Shown here in pieces: positions 37,399 to 47,135 of a stretch of DNA of 64,000 bases (its first letter is position 1; every line of letters begins with the position of its first letter). Source of the DNA: Alloalcanivorax venustensis ISO4. GTDB lineage: Bacteria > Pseudomonadota > Gammaproteobacteria > Pseudomonadales > Alcanivoracaceae. The position numbers were made by a program, and so were the translations under genes. Under the pieces are notes generated by a model that was given only the letters and a program-made list of their open reading frames with translations, ran no database searches and was not told the DNA's origin. The stretch is from NCBI RefSeq assembly GCF_015356855.1, contig NZ_ARXR01000006.1, positions 1 to 64,000 on the forward strand. Reading direction: 5' to 3'.

Positions 37399-38148
37399 TC
37401 AGGGCAACATCGTCTTCAACGCGCCGGCGTCCTCGCTATCGTCTTCCACTTCGCCTTCCAGGATCGCCTCGACGGTGGTGGCGCGGGTGTAGTACTCCTG
37501 GTTGGCTTCGTCGTCGGCGAACACGTCGCTGACGCTGATGGCACCGCCCGCGAACAGGCCTTCGGTGCTGCTCCAGAACAGCACATCGCCTTTGCCATAG
37601 CTGCCCTGGGCCGCGTTGGACCAGTCCAGCAGTGTCAGGCCGGCGTCCGCGTTGAGCGCGAAGTTGTGATCCTGCTTAAAGGATTCCACAGCCTTATCGG
37701 TCATCAGCAGCATCGCCACCTCACCGGCGGCGACACCACCCTGGGCACCGGCGCTGACCGCGCCGAAGTTGAAGAACGCCGGGCCGTTCCAGTCGCCGCC
37801 TTGCTTGGTCAGCACCACGCCCTGACCGCCGCGGCCACCGAACACGAAGGCACCACGCCCGAAATCGGGCACCAGGAACACGCCCTTGGCCTGCTCCAGC
37901 GCGGCGTCCATGCCTTCCTCGCGCTTCATGTTTTGCAGCACCTTCTGTGATTCGTTGAGCACTTCCCGGGTATCGTGGCGCTCGCCTTCGGTCTCCAGGT
38001 TGGACGCCTGGTCCTCCATATGATCCATGCTTTGCGTATTCTGCATGGTCTCCGCGTCATCCACGTCCCGGCCGGTCTGGTTGGCGCTAACCGCCGCCGT
38101 GAGCGACGCCAATGCCAATGAGGTCGCTGTGATCATTGCTATCTTCAT
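37399..38148 (-). CDS. Periplasmic SYLF/Ysc84 domain lipid-binding protein
   Basis: 249-residue exported protein. A signal peptide ends near ALASLTAAVSANQ, followed by an acidic, Met-rich region (TMQNTQSMDHMEDQ). The Ysc84/SYLF domain (about 65-230) has QAKGVFLVPDFGRGAFVFGG, GGDWNGPAFFNFGAVSAGAQ, GGVAAGEVAMLLMTDKAVES and FWSSTEGLFAGGAISVS. SYLF domains bind phospholipids. The final 20 residues are acidic. ATG at 38146-38148 follows GGAG. No partner gene is apparent. Confidence 0.88.
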   Translation of the reverse strand: MKIAMITATSLALASLTAAVSANQTGRDVDDAETMQNTQSMDHMEDQASNLETEGERHDTREVLNESQKVLQNMKREEGMDAALEQAKGVFLVPDFGRGAFVFGGRGGQGVVLTKQGGDWNGPAFFNFGAVSAGAQGGVAAGEVAMLLMTDKAVESFKQDHNFALNADAGLTLLDWSNAAQGSYGKGDVLFWSSTEGLFAGGAISVSDVFADDEANQEYYTRATTVEAILEGEVEDDSEDAGALKTMLP

Positions 38149-38289
38149 GGTTCTCTCTCCTTCCTTGATGAGGAACCCCCACGCTAGGACGCCAGTCCGA
38201 CAGTGCAAATACGGGATAACCCGTGGTCGGCGGCCGCGGTGTGCTAATCCGAGTCGGTTTTTCATTCCTTAACAGAAAACCCCGATACC

Positions 38290-38892
38290 ATGACCTCCAC
38301 ACCCAACCGCGCACGACGATGGTTCGAAAGGCTCAACGGCTCCAGGCACATGCTCTGGCTGCTCGCCGCCCTCTCCTTCCTGGAGACCATCATCCTGCCG
38401 GTGCCCATCGAGCTGGTGCTGATCCCGCTGATGGCCCTCAACCGCCAGCGCCTCTGGCGTATCGCCACCGTCACCACCGCCGGCTGCCTGGCCGCTTCGC
38501 TGGTGGGCTACGGCGTGGGCATGGCGCTCTACCAATCGGTCGGCACCTGGTTCATCGACACCCTGGGCATGCAGGACGCCTACCAGGCCTACCAGGGCTT
38601 CTTCGACCAATACGGTTTTATCGCCATCCTCACCCTGGGCATTCTGCCGATCCCCTTCCAGGTCGCCATGATCACCGCCGGCCTGTCCGGCTATCCGGTC
38701 GCGCTGTTCGTGCTGGCGGCGTTGATCGCGCGCGGCCTTCGCTATTACGGCCTGGCCTGGCTGGTGTGGCGGTTCGGGCCCCGTGTGGAAGAACGGTGGC
38801 GACGCCACGCGGTGGTAACCAGTCTGGTGGCTGGCGCGGTGGTGCTGGGCGCGGCACTGGGCCTGCAGGCGCTAGCCCGGGCAGTGATGTAG
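38290..38892 (+). CDS. VTT-domain (YqaA/DedA-like) membrane protein
   Basis: 200-residue inner membrane protein. Helices lie at about 20-45, 60-85, 115-140 and 170-195. The block FLETIILPVPIELVLIPLM is typical of YqaA-like proteins, and GFIAILTLGILPIPFQVAMITAGLSG matches the VTT re-entrant region of the DedA superfamily, linked to lipid scrambling or transport. The start ATG at 38290 lacks a strong ribosome site. It diverges from the SYLF gene. Confidence 0.85.
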   Translation: MTSTPNRARRWFERLNGSRHMLWLLAALSFLETIILPVPIELVLIPLMALNRQRLWRIATVTTAGCLAASLVGYGVGMALYQSVGTWFIDTLGMQDAYQAYQGFFDQYGFIAILTLGILPIPFQVAMITAGLSGYPVALFVLAALIARGLRYYGLAWLVWRFGPRVEERWRRHAVVTSLVAGAVVLGAALGLQALARAVM

Positions 38893-38893
38893 G

Positions 38894-39271
38894 TCACCGG
38901 AACGTCTCCGGCACGGTCAGTTCATAGGTACGGCCCAGGCTCGAGAGTCCGAGTAAGCCGGACGGCCCCCGCTGCGAGCTGAAGTACAGTCGTGAACCGT
39001 CCGGGGTAAACGCGGGACCGGTGAGCTCGCTGCCGCCGCCGGGCACCTGCAGCAGGATTCTGGCCGGCTGGTTGGGCACCATCAGTCGCATCGCGTCGCC
39101 GGCGGGGCTGACCACCAGATTGTCGACATCGTAGCCGGACACGGTGTCCCGGGCCCCCTCCGGCCAGAACTGGATCCAGATGCCCTCGCCGCCCTTGAAG
39201 CGGGTGCCGGGCGCCCCCGCGCCGGTGCTATTGATCCGGGTGTTCCGCAGGATCGGATAGGCGTCCAGCAT
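38894..39271 (-). pseudogene. PhoX-like protein remnant with internal in-frame deletions
   Basis: A 125-codon frame homologous to the C-terminal part of the intact PhoX-like gene at 41732. Compared with that protein it keeps residues about 153-166, 307-339, 386-397, 406-410 and 413-473, and lacks the pieces between (about 140, 46, 8 and 2 residues). Every loss keeps the frame. The signal peptide and the CAGG-TPWGTWLSCEE block are gone. An ATG preceded by GGAG happens to allow translation from MLDAYPIL. It is probably a decayed duplicate; a small expressed protein cannot be ruled out. Confidence 0.8.
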
Positions 39272-39328
39272 TATGACGCTCCGGTGAAGCGGGGACGGGG
39301 CGTCGTTTCGTTGTCGTTTCGCAACCGG

Positions 39329-40144
39329 TCAGGAGCGCGACACCCGCTCCTGATATTTCCGGGTCCGCGCGTTATCCGGGGCAATGCGCTCCTGCGCGCC
39401 CGCCATTCGCTTAACCCAGTGCCCCAGCCGTTCAGGCAGGGCCTGCTCGATGGCGCCAATCGGAAACAACCATTTCGGCATGGTCACTTCCGGCTGACCA
39501 TGACGACAGGACGCGACCACTTCCGCGGCGATCTCGCAAGGCCGGGCCTTGGGAATACCACGGATGTTCATACCCGCGGTCAGGTCGGTATCGACCACGG
39601 ACGGCATCACCGTGGTGATCGACACGCCGTAACCCGCGATTTCAGCACGCACCGTGCGTGACAGGCTGGCGACCGCGAACTTGCTCGCGGTGTAAACGGC
39701 GGCCCCCGAGCAGGTCATTTTTCCCGCCATGGAGGACACATTCACAATGTGCCCGTAACGCCGCTGCTGCATTTCCGGCAGCACAAGCCGCATGCCATTG
39801 ATCACACCGCCCACATTGATCGCCATTTCCCGGTGCAGCGACGCCGGATCCAGAGTGACGAACGCGCCGGTACGCATGATGCCGGCATTATTCACCAGCA
39901 AATCCACCGGCCCCATTTCCCGCGCCACCTTCAAAAATTCCTCAAACGAATCGGGATCGGCCACATCCAGCTTTACCGCCTGCACGCCGGACAGGGACGC
40001 CGCCACCGCTTGCGCCGCCGCCAGATCGATGTCGCCGATCACCACGCGGGCCCCTTGATCGACCAGCGCTCTGACCGCGGCTTCCCCGATGCCTCTGCCG
40101 CCGCCCGTGACACAGGCGACCGCGCCATTCAGTGTGATGGGCAT
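39329..40144 (-). CDS. Short-chain dehydrogenase/reductase
   Basis: 271-residue classical SDR. It has the dinucleotide-binding TGGGRGIGEAA (13-23), the acidic residue GDID suggesting NAD(H) preference, LLVNNAGIM, and the catalytic VNVSSMAGKM...YTASKFA (Ser, Tyr and Lys). The C-terminal PKWLFPIGAIEQALPERLGH segment is an extra typical of long-chain or sterol-type SDRs. It is followed upstream by the hypothetical gene at 40829, 13 bp away, and the TetR-controlled promoter. Substrate is unknown, probably an alcohol or ketone. Confidence 0.92.
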   Translation of the reverse strand: MPITLNGAVACVTGGGRGIGEAAVRALVDQGARVVIGDIDLAAAQAVAASLSGVQAVKLDVADPDSFEEFLKVAREMGPVDLLVNNAGIMRTGAFVTLDPASLHREMAINVGGVINGMRLVLPEMQQRRYGHIVNVSSMAGKMTCSGAAVYTASKFAVASLSRTVRAEIAGYGVSITTVMPSVVDTDLTAGMNIRGIPKARPCEIAAEVVASCRHGQPEVTMPKWLFPIGAIEQALPERLGHWVKRMAGAQERIAPDNARTRKYQERVSRS

Positions 40145-40157
40145 TGATCAACACTCC

Positions 40158-40829
40158 CTAGCGCACGAAAGGATAACGAAGCGCAAAATAGCCGACGACG
40201 TCCCAACCGTGCTTGGCCCGGTACACCACCCGACCCAGAAAGACGTCCGGCACGATTTCCACGATCTCATCACGCACTTTCGGAAGAATCAGCGGATTAT
40301 TGAAAGACGGCTCGTCATAGGTGATCCCGCGAACCTGCAAATGAGGCGCTACCGGGGAAGTGTCGATACGGTGGTGAAAGTCGAACCCGAGCAACTCCCT
40401 GCCCTGCTTTTGCAGCTTGTAATGCGGCATGGCGAGCCGGGCGGGAACGTAAGTGGAGGCGGTAACCCGGTTGTAACCGGTACCGGTTTCCGGGTTGAAG
40501 GTTTTACCGGTCCAACCCATGCGCCCCAGAAGCTGCCCCAGCAGAACGGCTCGGTTCAGCGTCCGCATCAGGAAGGAACCGTGCAGGTTCATCACCATCC
40601 CCTCGGTGTCCCCGTTCGGCGCGTCGGCGTCACCCTTGCCCTGGGCAAACAACCAGGGCAGGCGATGAAACTGGGACTCGTCCTGGAGCTCCCCGAGCAA
40701 CGCCCAGGCCGCCTCTTTGGCCAGATCCGGATTGCTCCCGGCCTGGGCTCTCAGTTGTTCCAGACGTTGCTCGTCCGACACCGGCGCGGGCACCGTGGAC
40801 GCCTGTTTAAGCGTAGCTTGCGCTTGCAT
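40158..40829 (-). CDS. Hypothetical protein of the TetR-controlled operon, 223 aa
   Basis: I do not recognise this family. The protein is soluble and lacks a signal peptide. It has FHRLPWLFAQGKGDA, EGMVMNLHGSFLMRTLNRAV, RMGWTGKTFNPETGTGYNRV and FLGRVVYRAKHGWDVVGYFALRYP. The KTF-GTGYNR and YK-KQGRELLGFDFHHRID stretches look like a ligand-binding beta structure. ATG at 40827-40829 follows GGAG. It heads a two-gene operon with the SDR and diverges from a TetR gene, with a palindromic operator between them, so it is probably induced by the TetR ligand. Confidence 0.75.
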   Translation of the reverse strand: MQAQATLKQASTVPAPVSDEQRLEQLRAQAGSNPDLAKEAAWALLGELQDESQFHRLPWLFAQGKGDADAPNGDTEGMVMNLHGSFLMRTLNRAVLLGQLLGRMGWTGKTFNPETGTGYNRVTASTYVPARLAMPHYKLQKQGRELLGFDFHHRIDTSPVAPHLQVRGITYDEPSFNNPLILPKVRDEIVEIVPDVFLGRVVYRAKHGWDVVGYFALRYPFVR

Positions 40830-40866
40830 GGTCACTCCTTGTATCGCGTTGGCGGTTACAAATCAC

Positions 40867-40890
40867 TCTTGGTACAGTCATGTACCAAGA
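40867..40890. promoter_or_regulatory. Perfect palindromic operator for the divergent TetR gene
   Basis: TCTTGGTACA-GTCA-TGTACCAAGA is a perfect 10+4+10 inverted repeat midway between the TetR gene (start 40981) and the divergent operon (start 40829). Size and place fit a TetR dimer site controlling both directions. Confidence 0.75.
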
Positions 40891-40980
40891 ATAGAATCCG
40901 TCCTGCTCGGAGGTCAAGACTGGCTTGGCCGATTTTCTTGCTGTTACCATAAGTCGTTGATCGAACAGGAAATTCAGCTC

Positions 40981-41688
40981 ATGGCCTACCCCACTCGTCC
41001 TTTCCAGGGGCAATCAGCGGCGTCCCGGATCCATGCCCGGCGTCAACAACTGCTGAGCCAGGCGTATCAGATCATCGCCGCCGAGGGCTGGAGAAAACTC
41101 ACCATCCACAAGCTTTGCGCCCAGGCCGGGTTGAACAAACGCTACTTCTACGAAAGCTTTGACAGCCTGGATGCCATGGCCGCCGCGCTGGTCGACGACC
41201 TGGCGGAAGAACTCATCGGTATCGGCCAGAACGCCGCGCTGAGTGGCTGGCAAGAAGGCATGGACACCCCGGCACTCGCCCGCCAGGTGCTTGATCGCTG
41301 TATCGGCTGGATGGTGGACGAGCCCGCCCGAACCCGGTTGCTGTTTTCCTCGGCCTCGGAGAATCCTCAGGCTCTGGAACAGCGCAAAACGGTCATCCGG
41401 AAAATGGCGCGGGTGCTCTCCACCTTCAGCCTCCAATACCATCAGGCTGGCGAGCCCCTGCCCATCGCCCATGTCGGGTCCGCGCTGCTGGTGGGCGGCA
41501 CCATCGAAGCCGTGATGTCCTGGCTGGACGCCGATGTCGTGGTCAGCCGTGAGGAGTTTGTCGAGGATATCGCCTGTTTCTGGGTGGCCGTTGGCGACAG
41601 CGCCGTCTCGCTTTCCCAAAGCCGGGGCATCGGGCGCGCCTTGGACGCACCCGGTACCGGCGATCCGTGGCCTTCCGGCGGCGGTTAG
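40981..41688 (+). CDS. TetR family transcriptional regulator
   Basis: 235-residue regulator. The N-terminal helix-turn-helix (about 20-65) shows RRQQLLSQAYQIIAAEGWRK, LTIHKLCAQAGLNKRYFYES and FDSLDAMAAAL. The C-terminal ligand domain is helical with FSSASENPQALEQRK and ends in a disordered Pro/Gly tail. ATG at 40981 follows AGGAAATTC, a moderate site. It is divergent from the hypothetical/SDR operon and likely represses it and itself through the palindrome at 40867. The ligand is unknown. Confidence 0.93.
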   Translation: MAYPTRPFQGQSAASRIHARRQQLLSQAYQIIAAEGWRKLTIHKLCAQAGLNKRYFYESFDSLDAMAAALVDDLAEELIGIGQNAALSGWQEGMDTPALARQVLDRCIGWMVDEPARTRLLFSSASENPQALEQRKTVIRKMARVLSTFSLQYHQAGEPLPIAHVGSALLVGGTIEAVMSWLDADVVVSREEFVEDIACFWVAVGDSAVSLSQSRGIGRALDAPGTGDPWPSGGG

Positions 41689-41731
41689 CAGCGGTTAGCA
41701 GCCGCCGAATCATGGCACTCCGCCAGGTAGA

Positions 41732-43153
41732 TCACCGGAACCCCTCCGGCACGGTCAGCTCGTAGGTGCGCCCCAGGGGCAGCAGACCGGTAACGCCGGA
41801 CGGCGCCCGCTGGGAACTGAAATACAACCTTGAGCCGTCCGGCGTGAACGCCGGCCCGGTGAGTTCGCTGCCGCCACCGGGGATTTGCAGCAAAATCCTG
41901 GCCGGCTGATTGGGCACCATCACCATCAGGCGCATGGCGTCACCGTCCTCGGCCACCACCACATCGCCGGCCGGGCTCACCACCAGGTTGTCCACGTCGT
42001 CGAAGGCCGGCTCGTCCACCGCCGCCAACTGGTCGTTGTCGAACACCACCTCGATCAGGTCGTTGTCCACGTCGAGGGCGTAGACCCGGTTGTCACCCTT
42101 GCAAGCAAAAAACGCCACCGCGCGCAGCGGGTGTTCGTAGCCGGACACGGTCTGTTGCTCACCCTCGGGCCAGTACTGCATCCACAGCCCCTCGCCGCCC
42201 TTGAAGCGCGTACCCGGCGCGCCCTGCCCGGTACTGTTTTCAATGTCCGAACGCACCTGGCTCTGAGGCCGGTCCGGGGATTGCACGTCCACCCAGCGCA
42301 CCCGATGAATCTCACGAGCGGCGGCCAGATCTTCCATATAAGCCCCACTCTCGAAGCCTTCCACCTCCAGCACCTGAAGCACGCCGTTATCCAGATCCAG
42401 ACCCTGGTTGCCGTTGATCGCACTGACCCGGCCGTGGGACACGAACCGGTAAAAACGACCGTGGCCCTCGTCCTCGGTCATGAACACCGTGTTGGTCTCC
42501 AGGTCCACGGCGGCGGCCTCGTGCTTGAACCGCCCCAGCGCCGGGTAGGATTGCGCCTGGCGCGGCGTGCCAATAGGGTCGCACTCGTAGACTTCACCGT
42601 CCTCAATCTCTTCACAGGACAACCAGGTGCCCCAGGGCGTGGCGCCACCGGCGCAGTTGATACGCGTGTTCTTGAGAATCGGATAGGCATCCAGCAGCTC
42701 GCCATCGGCACCGAAGCGCAGCGCCCCCACCCCGCCGGGCAAAAACTCACTGTTGGACACATACACCCAGCCGCCGTCCGCCATCGGGAACACCGCGCCA
42801 CCGTCTGGCAACGGGTGCCACAGAAACAGCGGCAGGCCCGGCACCGGCTGGCGCCCCGCCGTGGCCACCAGACGCAGGGAAAACCCCTCGGGAATCAGCA
42901 CGCTATCCACCCCGGAGTCGACCAGCGGGCCGATGTCCGCCAGCGGCCCGGCTCGCAACGGCAACTCCCGGGCCGGCGGCAGGGGCGCCGGCCCCGGGTC
43001 CACCGGCGGCCCGGGAGCCGGATCACGCGGCCCTTCTCCCCCGCCGCCACTTGCCGGCGCACTGCCGGAGGAGCCGCCCCCACAGGCGGTGAGCACCGCC
43101 GCGCCGCCGCCCAGGAACATCATCTGCAACATGATTCTGCGTGAAATCGCCAT
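41732..43153 (-). CDS. PhoX-like (DUF839) exported lipoprotein, putative phosphatase
   Basis: 473-residue protein. The N-terminus SRRIMLQMMFLGGGAAVLTAC combines a twin-arginine-like motif with a lipobox cysteine, followed by a Gly/Pro linker. The DUF839 domain (about 80-473) has LIPEGFSLRLVATAGRQPVP, WVYVSNSE, CAGGATPWGTWLSCEE and GRFKHEAAAVDLETNTVFMT. PhoX-type enzymes are calcium- and iron-dependent alkaline phosphatases, but only part of the metal-site pattern can be checked by eye, so activity is uncertain. It has a truncated paralogue at 38894. Confidence 0.85.
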   Translation of the reverse strand: MAISRRIMLQMMFLGGGAAVLTACGGGSSGSAPASGGGGEGPRDPAPGPPVDPGPAPLPPARELPLRAGPLADIGPLVDSGVDSVLIPEGFSLRLVATAGRQPVPGLPLFLWHPLPDGGAVFPMADGGWVYVSNSEFLPGGVGALRFGADGELLDAYPILKNTRINCAGGATPWGTWLSCEEIEDGEVYECDPIGTPRQAQSYPALGRFKHEAAAVDLETNTVFMTEDEGHGRFYRFVSHGRVSAINGNQGLDLDNGVLQVLEVEGFESGAYMEDLAAAREIHRVRWVDVQSPDRPQSQVRSDIENSTGQGAPGTRFKGGEGLWMQYWPEGEQQTVSGYEHPLRAVAFFACKGDNRVYALDVDNDLIEVVFDNDQLAAVDEPAFDDVDNLVVSPAGDVVVAEDGDAMRLMVMVPNQPARILLQIPGGGSELTGPAFTPDGSRLYFSSQRAPSGVTGLLPLGRTYELTVPEGFR

Positions 43154-43298
43154 GGTTCTCTTCGCACTGATTGAAGTGCGAAACAGGCTAGGCGGGGAAC
43201 ATGACAGCGGGATGGGGTGGGACGCCGGTTCCGGTTGAGTTCGTGTTGGCTATCTGAGAGTTTATGTAACAGAGAAACGAGCGATCTTTCGGCTCGGA

Positions 43299-44018
43299 CT
43301 AAGCGGTTCGCCAGCTTTCGTCAGCGAGGGGCAGCGCGTTCAGGTCGTCCCTGGCTTCACGCCAATTGGGATAGTGCTTATCCAGAATAGTGACAAATCG
43401 CTCATTGTGGGTCGGCTCAATCAGGTGAGCCATTTCGTGAACGAGAATGTACTCAAGCAGGTCTTTAGGCTTTCTCACCAGCTCGGTATTCAAACGGATA
43501 TTCCCGGCCCGGTGATTACAACTACCCCACTTCGTCTTCATACGTTGCAGATAGTACTTCGCGACGGTGACATCCAGCTTAGCTTCCCACTTGGCGATTA
43601 GGGGCGGTACAGCCTCGTGCAACAACCTTTTATGCCAAGCGTGCATGATTCGGGCGCGGCTTTCCGTGTCACTTCCGGGCTTCACCTTTAACGTGACACG
43701 CTTATGATCAAGACTCACCCCTGGCCGGGCTTTACTTTCGACCACGTCCAGAAGGTAGCGCCGCCCCCACAGATAGTGGCTTTCTCGCGTAACGTACTGC
43801 CTGGGCGTTTCGCGGGCCTGTTTCTTGAGCTTGGTCTGTTGGCTACGAATCCAGTTCAATCGGGAAATGGCATAGGCACGGGCGACTTCCGCGCGAGTCG
43901 CCATCGGAGTCACCATCGTGACTCTACCGCTGGGCGGGTGGACGGATAAATGCACGTTACGGACCACCTTACGGTGAATCAGAATGCGGATGTCGCCGAG
44001 TTCGATGGTTTCCGTCAT
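43299..44018 (-). CDS. YgjP-like (DUF45) metal-dependent protein of the type I system
   Basis: 239-residue SprT/YgjP-type protein. The zinc site is HEMAH plus a downstream acidic/His position in THNERF (LVHEMAHLIEPTHN, near 190-203). Family blocks KTKWGSCNHRAGNIRLNTEL and RVTMVTPMAT are present. Such genes often accompany hsdR; as I recall E. coli YgjP shows UTP pyrophosphatase activity, though a protease fold was predicted. Its ATG overlaps the last base of the hsdR stop, so it is translationally coupled and is the final gene of the operon. Confidence 0.88.
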   Translation of the reverse strand: MTETIELGDIRILIHRKVVRNVHLSVHPPSGRVTMVTPMATRAEVARAYAISRLNWIRSQQTKLKKQARETPRQYVTRESHYLWGRRYLLDVVESKARPGVSLDHKRVTLKVKPGSDTESRARIMHAWHKRLLHEAVPPLIAKWEAKLDVTVAKYYLQRMKTKWGSCNHRAGNIRLNTELVRKPKDLLEYILVHEMAHLIEPTHNERFVTILDKHYPNWREARDDLNALPLADESWRTA

Positions 44019-47000
44019 TAGTACCCTTTCAAATTTCTGACCAGCTCGAACACCGCCTTTGTAGTCTCACGATCACGATCCAAAACGTCATACAATACGT
44101 TCTGTACCTGGCGCTCCTTGACTTCATCGCCCTTCCAGTTGGCGGGCGTTTGTTCCCGCATAGCGGCATCCACTCTCAGGGTCATGCGAACCAGTGGATC
44201 CATATAACCGCCTGGCTCCTCAGCAACTTTAGGTTGATCAGGTGAAGCCGGTAGAATAGTCGGAAGATTTTTATACAGCACCAGAGCCGCACGGTTGCCG
44301 ACGAGCTCTTGGGGAGCCTCATCGGTGTTATGACCCTGCGCCACGGTTCGAACCAAAGCTTCCGCCCGCTCCAAAAACTGCTTGTAGGACGCCGTCTCAC
44401 CACGCCAATCTTCAATCAGGTCATTCAACAGCGTGGACATCTGCTCATAAAACCGCGGGTCGGTAAGCTGTTCACGGATGATGGTTTTACGCACATTGTT
44501 GATTATGCCTTCGGCCACCGCGTTGTTCGACATCTTACCCTTGGCATTAAGCTTTTGGGCAATGGCATCGTGGATGCCGGTCTCCACGATTAACTCCACC
44601 AGGGAATAGGTATCCACCGAACCCATCTTATCCGCCGAATCGGCTTGAACATAGGTATTGATCAGGTGGCGCATATCGGCTTCAAACGGCTTGATGTCCA
44701 GTTCTTCGCCGGAGTGGTGTTTAATTGCGTCGCGCACCTCACTATAGAACGCCACTTCGTCGTTCAAACGCTGGATGTGCTTTTCGGAATAGCCCGCTTC
44801 ATCCAGGTGCTGGGCGATATTGGAAAAGGCCCGCACGAAACCGGTAACGTGCTTATAAAAAGAAATCCGCAGGGTCTCGGTGTTATCCAGCGCCTCCGGA
44901 TTGTAGGCCTCGCCACAGAAGTAGTGAATGTGCTGCTCAATCTCCTTGGGCGGCGGCACCGGCTCGCAGAGGTAGTGCAATTCCTCCCGGGCGTTGTCCA
45001 ACTTATCCCTGCCCTCTTTCAACCAGTCCTTCAGCTCAATGTTATTCTCCGCCACGCCGCCGTCATCCAGGTCCAGCTCGTCCGAACTGTACACGGCGAT
45101 AGCTTCCTGCACGTCGCCAAACAGTTGTTTGAAGTCGACGATATGCCCGTAGTCTTTGTCATCGCCGTCCAGCCGGTTGGTGCGGCAGATGGCCTGGAAC
45201 AGGTTGTGGTCGTGCAGCTCGTTGTCTAAATAGATGTACGTGCAGGTAGGCGCATCAAAACCGGTCAGCAGTTTGCCCACCACAATCAGCAGCTTGCAGT
45301 TGGCCGGCTCCTCCCTGAAACGGCGCTTCATTTCATTCTCGTATTGCTTGGTGGACTGGCTATCCTTCAATACGTACTGCTTGTAGGTATCAAACTTGAA
45401 ACGCTCATCGCTGTCTTCCGATTCACGGGAAATCGCGTTGTGGTTCGGGTCATAGGAAGTGATGACGCCGCAGTACTTGCCGAAGCTGGTGCTGTGGAGC
45501 AGGCGGAAGTAATGGCAGGCATCGTAGATGGAAGCCACCACCAGCATCGCCGTACCCCGATTGTTGTTCAGGCGCGGTTTGAGGCTGAAATCCTCGATGA
45601 TATTGGCAATGATGCGCTCCTTACGCTCCTTGGCACTCATCAGGTGTTCCAGAGTGGCCCATTTATTACGAAGCACAGCCTTCTGATAGTTGTTCAGATT
45701 CTTGGTCGCATTCTCAAACCAGGTGTCCACGGCCGTCCTGGAGGTCAGTCGCTGGGGTACATCCCGGGCCTCGTATTTCAAGTCCAGCACCACCTTGTCC
45801 GCCACCGCCTCGGGGAACTTGTAGGTGTGAATGTAGGTGCCGAACACTTCGCGGGTGGTCTGCTTGTCCTTACGTAGCAGGGGCGTGCCGGTAAAGCCGA
45901 TAAATAGAGCATCCGCCAGCCAGCGCTTCATCTGCTTGTTCAGATAGCCGCCTTGGGTGCGGTGGCACTCGTCCACAAAAACGTAAAAACGCCCGTGTAC
46001 CGGCGGCGGGTCACCCTTGAAGTCGGAGGGATTGAATTTGTGTACCAGCGCGCACAGCAGGCGCGGTGTACTGGCGCCGAGTTTTTCCACAAACTGGGCA
46101 CGAGAGGTAATGCGCGGGGAAGGCGCATCCTCGCCCACCACGCCGGCGTTACGCATCACGCCGACGATCTGCTGATCCAGTTCGTCCCGGTCGGTGACCA
46201 CCAAAATGCGGCCCTCCGGATCGTACTCGAGCAGCCATTTGGCCAACAGCACCATCAGAATGCTCTTGCCGCTGCCCTGGGTATGCCAGATCACTCCGCC
46301 CTCGCGCTTGCCAACGCGCTCCTGCGCCGCCTTGATACCAAAATACTGATGCGGACGCGGCACCTTCTTCTGCCCAGCATCGAAGATCACGAAGTTGCGG
46401 ATCAGGTCCAGCAGCCGCTCTTTACGGCAGAGGTGAGCCAGAGGCCGATCCAACAGCGAGCCGGGGCCGATCTCATCGGGGCGCTCTTCGTCCTTCCACT
46501 GCACAAAGAATTGCTCCGGGGTACCGGTGGTGCCGTAGCGCAACCCTTGGGAGTCGCTGCCCGCCAGCAGCAGTTGCGAGGTCGTGAAAAACCCTTCATT
46601 GAATAAAGGTTCCTGATTGGTGCGAAGCTGGCGTACCCCGTCGCCCACCTCCACAGAGCTGCGCTTGAGCTCGATCACCGCCACGGCGATCCCATTCAAA
46701 TACAGTACAATATCCGGACGCCGTTCATGTCCACCCTTGAGCGTGACTTCCTCGGCCAGGGCAAAATCATTGCTTTCCGGGTGATCCCAGTCGATCAGAT
46801 GCACATCTTCATGAGGCTTGCCCGGCGCCAGCAGCACCTTCACCGGGTAGCGCAGCAGGTTGTAGGTGCGCATATTGGCCTGGTAGAGGCCCACCCCGGT
46901 GACATCGGCGGCCGCTTCCAACTTCTGCAGGGCCGAGGCGATATGGGCGTCCGAGTAACCCCGCGCCTTCAGGTTGGTGCGCAGCAGCTCGGGCTCGATG

Positions 47001-47131
47001 GGGCGGTTATTCTCGCGCTTGCTCCAGTCACCGAGATACCGATAGCCCAGCCCGCCGTCTTTTTCAGGCCGCGTAAACATCGCGACCACACGATTCTGGG
47101 TCAGGCGTTCCGGGCGGGTTGTCAGGCTCAT
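44018..47131 (-). CDS. hsdR: Type I restriction enzyme, restriction subunit
   Basis: 1037-residue motor and nuclease subunit. The PD-(D/E)XK nuclease site is near the N-terminus: [20 protein letters not shown] with Asp140, Glu154 and Lys156. The SF2 translocase has Walker [12 protein letters not shown] (about 283), [17 protein letters not shown] and [12 protein letters not shown]. The C-terminal part is helical and binds the methylase core. It needs HsdM and HsdS, encoded upstream in the same operon, to cleave unmodified DNA away from the recognition site. It starts 4 bp after the AlbA_2 gene. Confidence 0.97.
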   Translation of the reverse strand: MSLTTRPERLTQNRVVAMFTRPEKDGGLGYRYLGDWSKRENNRPIEPELLRTNLKARGYSDAHIASALQKLEAAADVTGVGLYQANMRTYNLLRYPVKVLLAPGKPHEDVHLIDWDHPESNDFALAEEVTLKGGHERRPDIVLYLNGIAVAVIELKRSSVEVGDGVRQLRTNQEPLFNEGFFTTSQLLLAGSDSQGLRYGTTGTPEQFFVQWKDEERPDEIGPGSLLDRPLAHLCRKERLLDLIRNFVIFDAGQKKVPRPHQYFGIKAAQERVGKREGGVIWHTQGSGKSILMVLLAKWLLEYDPEGRILVVTDRDELDQQIVGVMRNAGVVGEDAPSPRITSRAQFVEKLGASTPRLLCALVHKFNPSDFKGDPPPVHGRFYVFVDECHRTQGGYLNKQMKRWLADALFIGFTGTPLLRKDKQTTREVFGTYIHTYKFPEAVADKVVLDLKYEARDVPQRLTSRTAVDTWFENATKNLNNYQKAVLRNKWATLEHLMSAKERKERIIANIIEDFSLKPRLNNNRGTAMLVVASIYDACHYFRLLHSTSFGKYCGVITSYDPNHNAISRESEDSDERFKFDTYKQYVLKDSQSTKQYENEMKRRFREEPANCKLLIVVGKLLTGFDAPTCTYIYLDNELHDHNLFQAICRTNRLDGDDKDYGHIVDFKQLFGDVQEAIAVYSSDELDLDDGGVAENNIELKDWLKEGRDKLDNAREELHYLCEPVPPPKEIEQHIHYFCGEAYNPEALDNTETLRISFYKHVTGFVRAFSNIAQHLDEAGYSEKHIQRLNDEVAFYSEVRDAIKHHSGEELDIKPFEADMRHLINTYVQADSADKMGSVDTYSLVELIVETGIHDAIAQKLNAKGKMSNNAVAEGIINNVRKTIIREQLTDPRFYEQMSTLLNDLIEDWRGETASYKQFLERAEALVRTVAQGHNTDEAPQELVGNRAALVLYKNLPTILPASPDQPKVAEEPGGYMDPLVRMTLRVDAAMREQTPANWKGDEVKERQVQNVLYDVLDRDRETTKAVFELVRNLKGY

Positions 47132-47135
47132 ACGG

